A stretch of DNA of 47,684 nt from assembly GCA_020846855.1 (NCBI GenBank), contig JADLDD010000024.1:1-47684 (forward strand), given 5' to 3'. The DNA is from Acidimicrobiia bacterium (GTDB lineage Bacteria > Actinomycetota > Acidimicrobiia > IMCC26256 > JADLDD01). Below are positions 27,833-36,244 of the stretch, in pieces (position 1 is the stretch's first letter; each line of letters begins with the position of its first letter). A program made the translations under genes and the position numbers. Under the pieces are notes generated by a model, which was not told the DNA's origin, searched no databases, and worked only from the letters and a program-made list of their open reading frames with translations.

Positions 27833-30397
27833 CTAGGGCCGTCGGTGCCTCCGGTAGGCGAACTCGATCACCTGCTGGAAGGTGGGACGGTTGGTGGTGC
27901 GCATCGTGTCCGGTATGAGGCCGGGGAGGAACCCGGTGCGCGACGCCGTCTTCGTCCAGGCCGCCGGGTCGGGGCCCTGCGCCGCCGCCAGCTCCTGGGC
28001 CACCCGCTCCACCTCGGCCCACAGCGACGCCCGGCACGCATCGAGCGAACCGTTGCCGCAGTAGCGGAGGTTGAAGCGGCCCCGCACCCTCTCCCGGAGG
28101 AGGGTGCGCAGGTCCTTGTCGACGTACGAGTAGCCCGACGGGCTGTTCAGGCCCCGGATGCCGTTCAGGTCGGGGATCAACGCGCCGAACACCGGCTGCA
28201 TCACGGCCGTGGCCAGGCCGGTCCACAGCCCGTCCATGATCACCGGGCCGGCGTCGTCGTAGTCGCCGTCGAGGTCGGCGTCGAGGCGCGGCGCGTCCCG
28301 CTCCACCCAGTCGTCGAGCACGTCGACCACCCGGCCGGCCAGCGGGCTCGGCGGGGGACCCGTGCGGAGCAGGCGGCTGACCACGGGCCAGACCGGCGCC
28401 CGGACGTCCTCGGTGGCGGCCCGGTTCATGATCCCGACGGTGTCCGCCAGCGTGGGTCGCCACGGCCACCGGTCGAACAGCTCGACCCGGTGCACCGAGC
28501 CGTAGGGCGAGTCGTCGCCGTGCATGTAGCCGGGCGCGGCGCGGTTGTTCCAGTTCAGCAGCAGGCGGCCGGGCCCACGGACGCCGTGAGGGTGCTCGTC
28601 GCGGCGCAGGAAGCCCCTCCACTCGTAGGCGCCGGTGCCGAGGGTCGGCAGGCGCCGGTCGAGGTGCCGGGCCCGGCGCGGCAGGAGTCCGGACGCGAAG
28701 TACGCCGTCTCGGTGCGGGAGGCGTAGGCCCAGTTGAACGTGAAGCCGAACTGGTTCGCGACCTCGAAGAACCGGCGGGAGGTGGTCGCCTTGCCCTCCG
28801 TCATGTCCTTGAGCGCGGCGAGGTTGAGCGCCTCGCGTGCGAAGGTCGAGCGCTGCCGGGTCAGGGCGTACGGTCGCCCGCCGACGGTGGCGGTGCCGAT
28901 CAGCGGTCCGTGCACCGAGCGGGGGTAGCTGATCGGGGTTCCGTTCAGGGTGCCGGCGTCGAACTCCTCGAACGGGCGGCAGGTCCCGTCGAACACGTAG
29001 TGCGTGGATGCACGCGTCGGTGCGGTGCCGTCGGGGTTGCAGAGCTCCTCGGCGAAGACGTCGCGGATGTCGCCTCCCTCCGAGGTGAGGCTCCACGCGT
29101 AGTCGCGGGTGCGGCCGATGAGGATGTACATCGAGGCGGCGGGGATGGCGATGCCCTGAGCCTCGATGCCGGGCCCGCTGAGGTGCACCTGCTGGACGAT
29201 CTCGGGGTAGAAGTACCCGAGCTGCGGGCCCATGACGGCCAGCGTGTTGCCGGTGGCCGAGCGCCCCGGGTTGACGACCAGGAAGTTCGACGCCTCCCGG
29301 CGGGGCACCGGGCCGGCCGCCGGGTAGGCGCCGTCGTCCGCCGCCGCGCCCCCGGGTGCCGCCCCGGCGTCGGGGGCGGGGACCGTCGTGCGGCGATCGG
29401 CCGTCGCCGCGGACTTGGAGGGGGAGGAGGCCGCGGCCAGGGGGTCGAACGACTGCACGGAGCCCGGGTCGACGACCACGGACCCCGTGACCCGCCCGCC
29501 GGTGAGCGGCGGGTACCGGAAGTGGCGGTCGATAGTGGTCGGGGCCTCGGGGTCGTCGAGGAGCATGACGTCTTCCCATGCGTCGCGTCCCCGCACCGGA
29601 CCGAGTTGCTGCTGGAGCTTGGCCAGGAGGTCGGCGTTCGACGCCTCGGCGCCGCCACCGGCACCGAAGATCGACCCGATGAACGCCGTCACCGCGATGA
29701 TGTCGTTGACGGTCGCGGGCGGCTGGTCGATGCCGTGGGCGGCCCAGTAGGCGTTGATCCCGTCGGCGGTGGCCTGGGCGTCGGCGACGATCTCGCGGCC
29801 CTTCTCCCCGTAGGTCCCGATCAGCAGGTCGACCTGATCCGAGACGAGCTTCTCGGTCGCCGCGCTGGGCACGAACGACTGGCCGCTGATCACCAGGCCG
29901 AACGCGTCGATCCCGGGGATGTCGGCCACCGCGGCCCGGGCCGGCCCCCGGCCGAGCTGGAGGAGCAACCCCCGGTCACGGGCGGTGACCCATCCGGCTC
30001 CGAAGGCGAGGTCGGCGCGGGTATCTCCGTGGATGTGGGGGACCCCGAACTCGTCGTAGACGATCGTCGTGCCGGGGCGACCCGTCGGCTCCACCCGGGT
30101 CGCGCCCACGGGGCGGAAGTCCTCGGGGATGAAGTACGAGTCGATGTCGCGGTCGGTGACGCCGTCGCGCAGGGGCGTGAGGGCGTCGTAGAGGGGCAGC
30201 TGATCACGCGACTGGGGTGTGGTGGGCAGGCCCCCGTAGTTCCCGGGAGGAAGGATGTACCGGGCCCGATCCTCGGTGCCGTGACCCGGGGCCCCGGGCG
30301 GTGCCGGTCGACCCGACGCGGGAGTGGCCGCCAGCGACGCCGACAGCATCGCGACCGACGCGAGGACCACCAGCGTGCGACGGGATCGGACGGCCAT
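27833..30397 (-). CDS. Secreted penicillin acylase family protein (Ntn-hydrolase)
   Basis: Signal peptide; VYDEFGVPHIHGDTRADLAFGAGWVTARDRGLLLQLGRG; EASNFLVVNPGRSATGNTLAVMGPQLGYFYPEIVQQVHLSGPGIEAQGIAIPAASMYILIGRTRDYAWSLTSEGGDIRDVFAEEL. Confidence 0.95.
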   Translation of the reverse strand: MAVRSRRTLVVLASVAMLSASLAATPASGRPAPPGAPGHGTEDRARYILPPGNYGGLPTTPQSRDQLPLYDALTPLRDGVTDRDIDSYFIPEDFRPVGATRVEPTGRPGTTIVYDEFGVPHIHGDTRADLAFGAGWVTARDRGLLLQLGRGPARAAVADIPGIDAFGLVISGQSFVPSAATEKLVSDQVDLLIGTYGEKGREIVADAQATADGINAYWAAHGIDQPPATVNDIIAVTAFIGSIFGAGGGAEASNADLLAKLQQQLGPVRGRDAWEDVMLLDDPEAPTTIDRHFRYPPLTGGRVTGSVVVDPGSVQSFDPLAAASSPSKSAATADRRTTVPAPDAGAAPGGAAADDGAYPAAGPVPRREASNFLVVNPGRSATGNTLAVMGPQLGYFYPEIVQQVHLSGPGIEAQGIAIPAASMYILIGRTRDYAWSLTSEGGDIRDVFAEELCNPDGTAPTRASTHYVFDGTCRPFEEFDAGTLNGTPISYPRSVHGPLIGTATVGGRPYALTRQRSTFAREALNLAALKDMTEGKATTSRRFFEVANQFGFTFNWAYASRTETAYFASGLLPRRARHLDRRLPTLGTGAYEWRGFLRRDEHPHGVRGPGRLLLNWNNRAAPGYMHGDDSPYGSVHRVELFDRWPWRPTLADTVGIMNRAATEDVRAPVWPVVSRLLRTGPPPSPLAGRVVDVLDDWVERDAPRLDADLDGDYDDAGPVIMDGLWTGLATAVMQPVFGALIPDLNGIRGLNSPSGYSYVDKDLRTLLRERVRGRFNLRYCGNGSLDACRASLWAEVERVAQELAAAQGPDPAAWTKTASRTGFLPGLIPDTMRTTNRPTFQQVIEFAYRRHRRP

Positions 30398-30575
30398 GTG
30401 CTCCCCCTGAGGCTCGACGTCACCGTGACCGCCCCGCGCCGCCTCCCGGGCGCCGGCTCACAGGGCGTCGTGCTGGTCACCGACGCTAGCGGGGGATCGT
30501 GGGGCGGACCAAGGGCGCGGATGCCGCGTACCGGCGGTGCGGCCGTCCGCCCCGGGCGTGGCGACCGGGTGCGCC

Positions 30576-32198
30576 CTACCCCAGGGCGGCCTCGGTGAGG
30601 CGGCGGGCGATCACGCGGAGGCAGAGCGTCTCGTCGGCGCCCTCGAAGATCGAGAGCACCCGGGCGTCGACGAAGAACCGCGACACCGGGAACTCCTCGG
30701 CGTAGCCCATCCCGCCGTGGATCTGCATCGCCTCGCGGGTCACCCACTCGGCGGCCCGGCAGATGTAGGCCTTCACCATCGACGCCTCGAGCGCGCCGTG
30801 GCCCGCCGCCATGCGCCGCGCCACCTCGTAGGAGAACTGGCGGCCGGCCTGGATCAGCGCGGCCATCCGCACCAGCTTCGCCCGGGTGAGCTGGTAGTCG
30901 AAGACGGCCTTGCCGAACACCTGGCGCTCCTGGGCGTAGGAGAGCCCGGCCTCGAACGCGGCCTGCATGAGCCCCAGCGCCCGGGCCGCGGTCTGGAGGC
31001 GGCCGTTCTCGAAGCCCTCCATCTGGAGGTAGAAGCCCTTGCCGAGGCCGGCCTCGCCGCCGACGAGGTTGTCGGCCGGGACGAACCAGTCGGAGAACGC
31101 CACCTCGTAGGAGTGCATCCCGCGGTAGCCGAGGGTGTCGATGGCCCGGCCCTCCACGGAGCCGCCGCCGTCCTGGGTGAAATGGAACTCGTGCCCCGGG
31201 GCGGGGTCCTTCTCGACCAGGAACAGCGACAGGCCTCGGTGGCCGGCACTGCGGTCGGGGTCGGTGCGGGCCAGCACGAGCAGCACGTCGGCGCGGCCCG
31301 CGAAGGTGGCCCACGTCTTCACGCCGTTGAGGCGCCAGCCGCCCTCGGCCGGTGTGGCCGTGACCTTGACCCCGGCCACGTCGGAGCCGTAGTCGGGCTC
31401 GGTGACCATCACGCAGGCCATCACCTCGCCTGACGCGATGCGGGGCAGCCAGCGCTGCTTCTGCTCCTCGGTGCCGCCCTTGACCAGCGCCCGGGTGACG
31501 ATCTCGGGCCGGGTGATCAGCGCACCGCCGGCGCCGAGCGAACCCCACGTGAGCTCCTCGGTGGCCACGACCATGCCCAGGTAGTCGGACTCCCCGCCGG
31601 TGGCGAAGCCGCCGTACTCCTCGGGCACCGACAGGCCGAAGCCCCCGATCTCGGCCAGGCCCGAGATGATGTCGTCGGGGATGTCGGTGTTGGCCCGGTG
31701 GATGTGCTCGGCGACGGGCCGGATCCGGTCCTCGGCGAAGCGGTGGAAGGTGTCGCGGACCATGTCGAACTCGTCGTCGAGGTGGTCGGGCCCGGCGCCG
31801 TTCCGGTCGAGCCCGTCGGCGAGTCGCTCCAGCAGCTCGGGCGAGCGGTACCGGGCCACGAGCCCCGCGGTGGCCTCCAGCGCGCCGGGCTCCACACCCC
31901 ACTCGGCCTCCCGGCCCGCCAGGCGGCCCGCGAGGTCGGCGACGGCGTCGGCGACGAACACGCAGGCCAGGTCGGCTTCGAGGTCGCCGTGGCGGGCGTA
32001 CTCCACCATCACCCGGCCCGCCTCCACGGCGCTGGCCGCGTGGGCCAGGTCGTAGGCCACCACCTGGTGGCGGTCGAGGAGCTCGACGGAGATGCGGCCG
32101 TCGCGCTCGGATGCGGCGGCGAGGTGCCGGGAAGCGGCGTCGACCACGCGTCCCGCGGCGTCGAGGGCGGCGGTGGCCGCGTCGATCCGTTCAGTCAT
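30576..32198 (-). CDS. Acyl-CoA dehydrogenase family protein
   Basis: DIISGLAEIGGFGLSVPEEYGGF, ACVMVTEPDYGSDVAGVKVTATPAEGGWRLNGVKTWATFAGRADVLLVLARTD, MQIHGGMGYAEEFPVSRFFVDARVLSIFEGADETLCLRVIARRL. Confidence 0.95.
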   Translation of the reverse strand: MTERIDAATAALDAAGRVVDAASRHLAAASERDGRISVELLDRHQVVAYDLAHAASAVEAGRVMVEYARHGDLEADLACVFVADAVADLAGRLAGREAEWGVEPGALEATAGLVARYRSPELLERLADGLDRNGAGPDHLDDEFDMVRDTFHRFAEDRIRPVAEHIHRANTDIPDDIISGLAEIGGFGLSVPEEYGGFATGGESDYLGMVVATEELTWGSLGAGGALITRPEIVTRALVKGGTEEQKQRWLPRIASGEVMACVMVTEPDYGSDVAGVKVTATPAEGGWRLNGVKTWATFAGRADVLLVLARTDPDRSAGHRGLSLFLVEKDPAPGHEFHFTQDGGGSVEGRAIDTLGYRGMHSYEVAFSDWFVPADNLVGGEAGLGKGFYLQMEGFENGRLQTAARALGLMQAAFEAGLSYAQERQVFGKAVFDYQLTRAKLVRMAALIQAGRQFSYEVARRMAAGHGALEASMVKAYICRAAEWVTREAMQIHGGMGYAEEFPVSRFFVDARVLSIFEGADETLCLRVIARRLTEAALG

Positions 32199-32331
32199 GG
32201 ACGCCGAGGTTACCGAGCAGTAGGGGGGCCTTCCGATCCGTGGCGTCCGTCGGCCGGCCGGTCGGGGCCGCCGCGGTCGGTGAGTGCCGGCGACGGCCCG
32301 AACGCCGGCCCGGCGCGCTCTCGGGTGGGCG

Positions 32332-33513
32332 TCAGCCCGCCGGCGGCGCGGTGGTCGGGACCGTGGTGGCGGAGGTGTTCGGCGGCGGGGAGGTGGGGGG
32401 CGTCAGGTCCGGCGGCTCCGGCTCCGTCGGAAGCTGCTCGGTGGGCTTCTCCGACGGTGCCGTGGTCGTCGTCGTCGACGTGGCGGTGGGGTCGCCCGAC
32501 GAACCCGACCCGTCGCCCGACCACTGGCCGTCGGTCACGCGGCGGCCGGTGCCGGGGATCCGGGTCGACCCCTCCACCTCGGTGATCGGCTGGCGATGCC
32601 CGGGCACGGTCTGGGCGTGGATGTTCCAGCGGGCGTCGAGCAGTTGGTAGACGGCCTCGGCGAGGCGGTCGCCGCCCGCCGGGGTGAGGTGGATGCCGTC
32701 GCCGGCGCGGACCCTCTCGGTGTCGCCGGTCGAATTGGGAAGTGAGGCTGCGTAGTCGCCCTGCTCGTCGGAGAAGAGGCGGTACCCGTCGACGTAGGTG
32801 ACCTCCGGGTGGCGTTCCACCACGGTGCGGGCGACGTCGTTGATCTCGCGGACGTCGGAGGAGAGGTCGTCGTCGCGCATCACGGGCGCGCCCACCCAGT
32901 ACACGTCGCGCCCGGAGCCGATCAGGACGCCGAGCATCTCCTCGACCCGGGCGGCGTAGGCGGACCTCCATGCCGGCTCGCCGTCGGGGCCGACGGGCCG
33001 GTCGGCGACCACGGGGAAGTCGTTGGTGCCGACGATGAAGACCACGGCCTCGGGGTCGTAGGTCTGCATCTGCTCGGCCCCGTGGCGGGGCCAGTCGTAG
33101 AAGCTCGGGCTGCTGAGCCCGCTCGACACACGGGAGCTGTACACCGGCTTCACGACACCCGTCGCGGCGGTCATCACGCCCAGCGACGGGCCCAGCGACC
33201 CGGCGAGGGAGTCGCCGCCGATCCAGAGCCGGAGCGGGGCGTCGGCGCTCAACGGGCGGACGTTGGCCGGCGGCGGGCCGGGATCGACGTCGAGGCCGCC
33301 CGGGGCGCGCAGGGCGTTGGCCTCGGACATCAGCCGGGGTTCACCCCCGCGTGGGAACCGGATCGTGTCGGTCGCCACGAGGGCGGCCCCGGTGAGCACG
33401 GCGAGAGCCACGACCGTGGCGGTGGCGCGTCCGGCGCGCCTGAACCGCCGCCGCCGCCGGCTGGCGATGCGGCGCGAGGTGGCTTCGGGGCGGGAGTGAG
33501 GCGGTCGACTCAT
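32332..33513 (-). CDS. SGNH/GDSL-type hydrolase (DUF459 family), single TM, Thr/Pro-rich C-terminus
   Basis: LRLWIGGDSLAGSLGPSLGVMTA, VVFIVGTNDFPVV, DGIHLTPAGGDRLAEAVYQLL. Confidence 0.9.
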   Translation of the reverse strand: MSRPPHSRPEATSRRIASRRRRRFRRAGRATATVVALAVLTGAALVATDTIRFPRGGEPRLMSEANALRAPGGLDVDPGPPPANVRPLSADAPLRLWIGGDSLAGSLGPSLGVMTAATGVVKPVYSSRVSSGLSSPSFYDWPRHGAEQMQTYDPEAVVFIVGTNDFPVVADRPVGPDGEPAWRSAYAARVEEMLGVLIGSGRDVYWVGAPVMRDDDLSSDVREINDVARTVVERHPEVTYVDGYRLFSDEQGDYAASLPNSTGDTERVRAGDGIHLTPAGGDRLAEAVYQLLDARWNIHAQTVPGHRQPITEVEGSTRIPGTGRRVTDGQWSGDGSGSSGDPTATSTTTTTAPSEKPTEQLPTEPEPPDLTPPTSPPPNTSATTVPTTAPPAG

Positions 33514-33723
33514 GCGTTGGTGGTCGGGCGTGACCGTGGCGCGCCGTGCCGGAAGGCAGGCTGGGGAACGGCCGGGCGCCCGGGCGGGCGCCGACCACCC
33601 CCGAGGCGGCCCGGGAAGCGCCTCGAAATCCTACCGGCCGAAGTCGGGTTGCCGTGGTCAGGGCGGTGCCCACGGGGCCGCCCGGGGGAAGCCGGCCCGT
33701 GGGCCGGCGGGCGGGGATCGTCG

Positions 33724-33729
33724 TATCGT
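33724..33729 (+). promoter_or_regulatory. -10-like TATCGT 7 nt upstream of ATG 33737
   Basis: TATCGT-CGGTTCG-ATG. Confidence 0.55.
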
Positions 33730-33736
33730 CGGTTCG

Positions 33737-34894
33737 ATGGACGTCGACGACGAGACCCGATCGGAGTTGACCGCCGCCGTGCGGCGGTTCGTGGAGCGGG
33801 AGGTGCTACCGGTCGCCTCCGAGCTCGAGCACGCCGACGCCTACCCCGGCGCGCTCGTCGAGCAGATGAAGGCCATGGGCCTCTTCGGCATCACCGTGCC
33901 GGTCGAGCACGGCGGCCTCGGCCTCGACCTGCTCGCCTACGTGGGCGTCATCGAGGAGCTAGCCGCGGGTTGGATGAGCCTCACCGGCATCGTCAACACC
34001 CACACCATCGCGGTCGGGCTCCTCGCCGCGCACGGGACGGAGGCCCAACGGGCCGAGTGGCTACCACGGCTCGCCACCGGCGAGGTCCGGGGCTGCCTGT
34101 CGCTGTCGGAGCCCGACGCCGGCAGCGACACGCGGGCCCTCACGTGCCGGGCCGAGCGCGACGGCGACGAGTACGTGATCACGGGCACCAAGACCTGGGT
34201 CACCAACGGGGAGCGCGCCGGCCTCGTGGCCCTCGCGGCGCGTACGCCCGAAGGGATCAGCTGCTTCATGGTGGCCAAGGATCCGGGCCCGTCGTCGGGT
34301 GGCATCACGGTGAGCCGCAACATCGGCAAGCTCGGCTACAAGGGGCTGGAGACCGTGGAGATGCGCTACGAGGCGCACCGGGTCCCGTCGACGGCCGTCC
34401 TCGGCGGAGAGGCGGGCCTCGGCCGGGGGCTGCCGTTCATCCTCGGGGCCCTCGAGGTCGGGCGGATCAACATCGCCGCCCGGGCGGTGGGCGTGGCTCG
34501 CGCCGCCTTCGAGGCCGCCATCCGCTACGCCCAGCAGCGCGAGACCTTCGGGAAGCCCATCGCCCGGCACCAGGCCATCCAGCAGAAGCTCGCCGACATG
34601 GGTACGAAGCTCGAGGCGGCCCGGCTGCTCACCCGCCACGCCGCCGAGCTACGCCAGCGCGGCGAGCGGGCCGACGTGGAGGCCGGCATGGCGAAGCTCT
34701 TCGCGAGCGAGACGGCCTTCGAGTTGGCCACCGAGTCGATGCGCATCCACGGCGGCGTCGGCTACACCACCGACCTGCCGATCGAGCGCTACTACCGCGA
34801 CGCCCCGCTCATGCTCATCGGCGAGGGCACCAACGAGATCCAGCGCATGGTCATCGCCCGCGGCCTGCTGCGCCGCCACGCGCTCGACGGCTGA
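33737..34894 (+). CDS. Acyl-CoA dehydrogenase
   Basis: MGLFGITVPVEHGGLGLDLLAYVGVIEELAAGWMSL, CLSLSEPDAGSDTRALTCRAERDGDEYVITGTKTWVTNGERAGLVALAART, MRIHGGVGYTTDLPIERYYRDAPLMLIGEGTNEIQRMVIARGLL. Confidence 0.97.
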   Translation: MDVDDETRSELTAAVRRFVEREVLPVASELEHADAYPGALVEQMKAMGLFGITVPVEHGGLGLDLLAYVGVIEELAAGWMSLTGIVNTHTIAVGLLAAHGTEAQRAEWLPRLATGEVRGCLSLSEPDAGSDTRALTCRAERDGDEYVITGTKTWVTNGERAGLVALAARTPEGISCFMVAKDPGPSSGGITVSRNIGKLGYKGLETVEMRYEAHRVPSTAVLGGEAGLGRGLPFILGALEVGRINIAARAVGVARAAFEAAIRYAQQRETFGKPIARHQAIQQKLADMGTKLEAARLLTRHAAELRQRGERADVEAGMAKLFASETAFELATESMRIHGGVGYTTDLPIERYYRDAPLMLIGEGTNEIQRMVIARGLLRRHALDG

Positions 34895-34920
34895 AGCCCC
34901 ACGCTGGAGCGGGGGCGGGC

Positions 34921-34968
34921 ACCGCGTCGGGCACCGCGTCGGGCACCGCGTCGGGCACCGCGTCGGGC
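34921..34968. repeat. 12-bp tandem repeat (ACCGCGTCGGGC x4)
   Basis: Four identical consecutive units. Confidence 0.97.
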
Positions 34969-35008
34969 ACCGGCTCCGCCCGGAGGGATCGGCCCGGTGC
35001 CGGCGTTC

Positions 35009-35014
35009 TACGCT
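35009..35014 (+). promoter_or_regulatory. -10-like TACGCT 7 nt upstream of ATG 35022
   Basis: TACGCT-GCCGGGC-ATG. Confidence 0.55.
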
Positions 35015-35021
35015 GCCGGGC

Positions 35022-35534
35022 ATGACGGTTCACGAGCGGCCCTTCGGGCGCTACTACGAGGACTTCGAGCCCGGCGACGTGTACCGGCACTGGCCCGGCA
35101 AGACGATCACCGAGTACGACGACCACCTGTTCTGCATGATCACGATGAACCACCATCCGCTGCACACCAACGCGTGGTACGCGGAGACCGAGACCCAGTT
35201 CGGCAAGAACGTGGTCGTCGGCAACCTCGTGTACTCGCTGGTGCTGGGCATGAGCGTCCCCGACGTGAGTGGCGCCGCCATCGCCAACCTCGAGATCGAG
35301 ACCCTCCAGCACAAGCGGCCGACCTTCCACGGCGACACGATCTACGCCGAGACGCGGGTGCTCGAGAAGAAGGAGTCGTCGAGCAAGCCCGACCGGGGGA
35401 TCGTCTCGGTCGAGACGTTCGGCTACAACCAGCGCGGCGAGGAGGTCTGCTACTTCCGCCGCAAGGTGATGGTGCCGAAGCGGGAGGCGGCCAAGCCCCG
35501 CCAGCGGCCCTACACGACCGAGGGCGGCGAGTAG
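35022..35534 (+). CDS. MaoC family dehydratase (mesaconyl-CoA hydratase-like)
   Basis: GRYYEDFEPGDVYRHWPGKTITEYDDHLFCMITMNHHPLHTNAWYAETETQFGKNVVVGNLVYSLVLGMSVPDVSGAAIANLEIETLQHKRPTFHGDTIYAETRVLEKKES. Confidence 0.93.
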   Translation: MTVHERPFGRYYEDFEPGDVYRHWPGKTITEYDDHLFCMITMNHHPLHTNAWYAETETQFGKNVVVGNLVYSLVLGMSVPDVSGAAIANLEIETLQHKRPTFHGDTIYAETRVLEKKESSSKPDRGIVSVETFGYNQRGEEVCYFRRKVMVPKREAAKPRQRPYTTEGGE

Positions 35535-35568
35535 CGCCGCCCCCGCGGCGGGTGGTCCGGCGGCTCGC

Positions 35569-36051
35569 ATGAAGCCGGTCGAGGACCCCGTCGAGGACCC
35601 CGTCGAGGACCCCGTCGAGGACCCCGTCGAGGGCTGCCTGTTTTGCGAGATCGTGACGGGCGCCCGCCCCGCCCACCACGTGATCGACCACGGGCCGGTG
35701 CGCGCGTTCCTGGACCACCGTCCGATCTTCCCGGGGCACACCCTCGTCGTCCCGGCCGTGCACGTCGGGCACCTCAACGTCCTGCCGGTCGAGTTGGTCG
35801 AGCCGTTCTGGTCGACGGTCCAGCGCGTCTCCCGGGCCCTGATGGCGCCCGGCGGTCTCGGAGCCCAGGGGACGTTCACGGCCACCAACACGGTGGTGAG
35901 CCAGAGCGTGCCGCACCTGCACGCCCACGTCGTCCCCCGCCGCCGCAAGGACGGCCTCCGGGGGTTCTTCTGGCCCCGCGGCCGTTACGGATCCGAGGCC
36001 GAGGCCGCCGAGGTGGCCGCGAGGATCCGTTCCGCCCTGTCGTCGCCCTGA
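35569..36051 (+). CDS. HIT family protein with (VEDP)n N-terminal tail
   Basis: GCLFCEIVTGARPAHHVIDHGPVRAFLDHRPIFPGHTLVVPAVHVGHL; VPHLHAHVVPRRRKDG (HxHxHxx). Confidence 0.95.
   Translation: MKPVEDPVEDPVEDPVEDPVEGCLFCEIVTGARPAHHVIDHGPVRAFLDHRPIFPGHTLVVPAVHVGHLNVLPVELVEPFWSTVQRVSRALMAPGGLGAQGTFTATNTVVSQSVPHLHAHVVPRRRKDGLRGFFWPRGRYGSEAEAAEVAARIRSALSSP
35578..35625 (+). repeat. 12-bp in-frame tandem repeat (GTCGAGGACCCC x4) encoding VEDP
   Basis: Four identical units then partial GTCGAGG. Confidence 0.97.
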
Positions 36052-36064
36052 CGCCGCTGATCCC

Positions 36065-36112
36065 AGCATGTTGCGATCCACCCCATCATGGGTGGGTCGA
36101 TCGCAACATGTT
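36065..36112. repeat. 48-bp palindromic intergenic element, copy C1
   Basis: AGCATGTTGC-GATCCACCCCATCATGGGTGGGTCGATC-GCAACATGTT. Confidence 0.94.
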
Positions 36113-36126
36113 CGGGAAGGCCCCCG

Positions 36127-36174
36127 AGCGTGTTGCGATCCACCCCATCATGGGTGGGTCGATCGCAACATGTT
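36127..36174. repeat. 48-bp palindromic intergenic element, copy C2
   Basis: AGCGTGTTGC-GATCCACCCCATCATGGGTGGGTCGATC-GCAACATGTT; 62 bp from C1 start to C2 start. Confidence 0.94.
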
Positions 36175-36244
36175 CGGGAAGGGCGGGGCGCGGACGTGAT
36201 TGGATGACGGCGTCCGGAGGCCCCGATCAGATGCGGAGGCCTCG

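Noticed and set aside
35578-35625. 12-bp repeats as a CRISPR or VNTR minisatellite system with dedicated machinery
   Set aside because: Units too short for CRISPR; simplest explanation is replication slippage.
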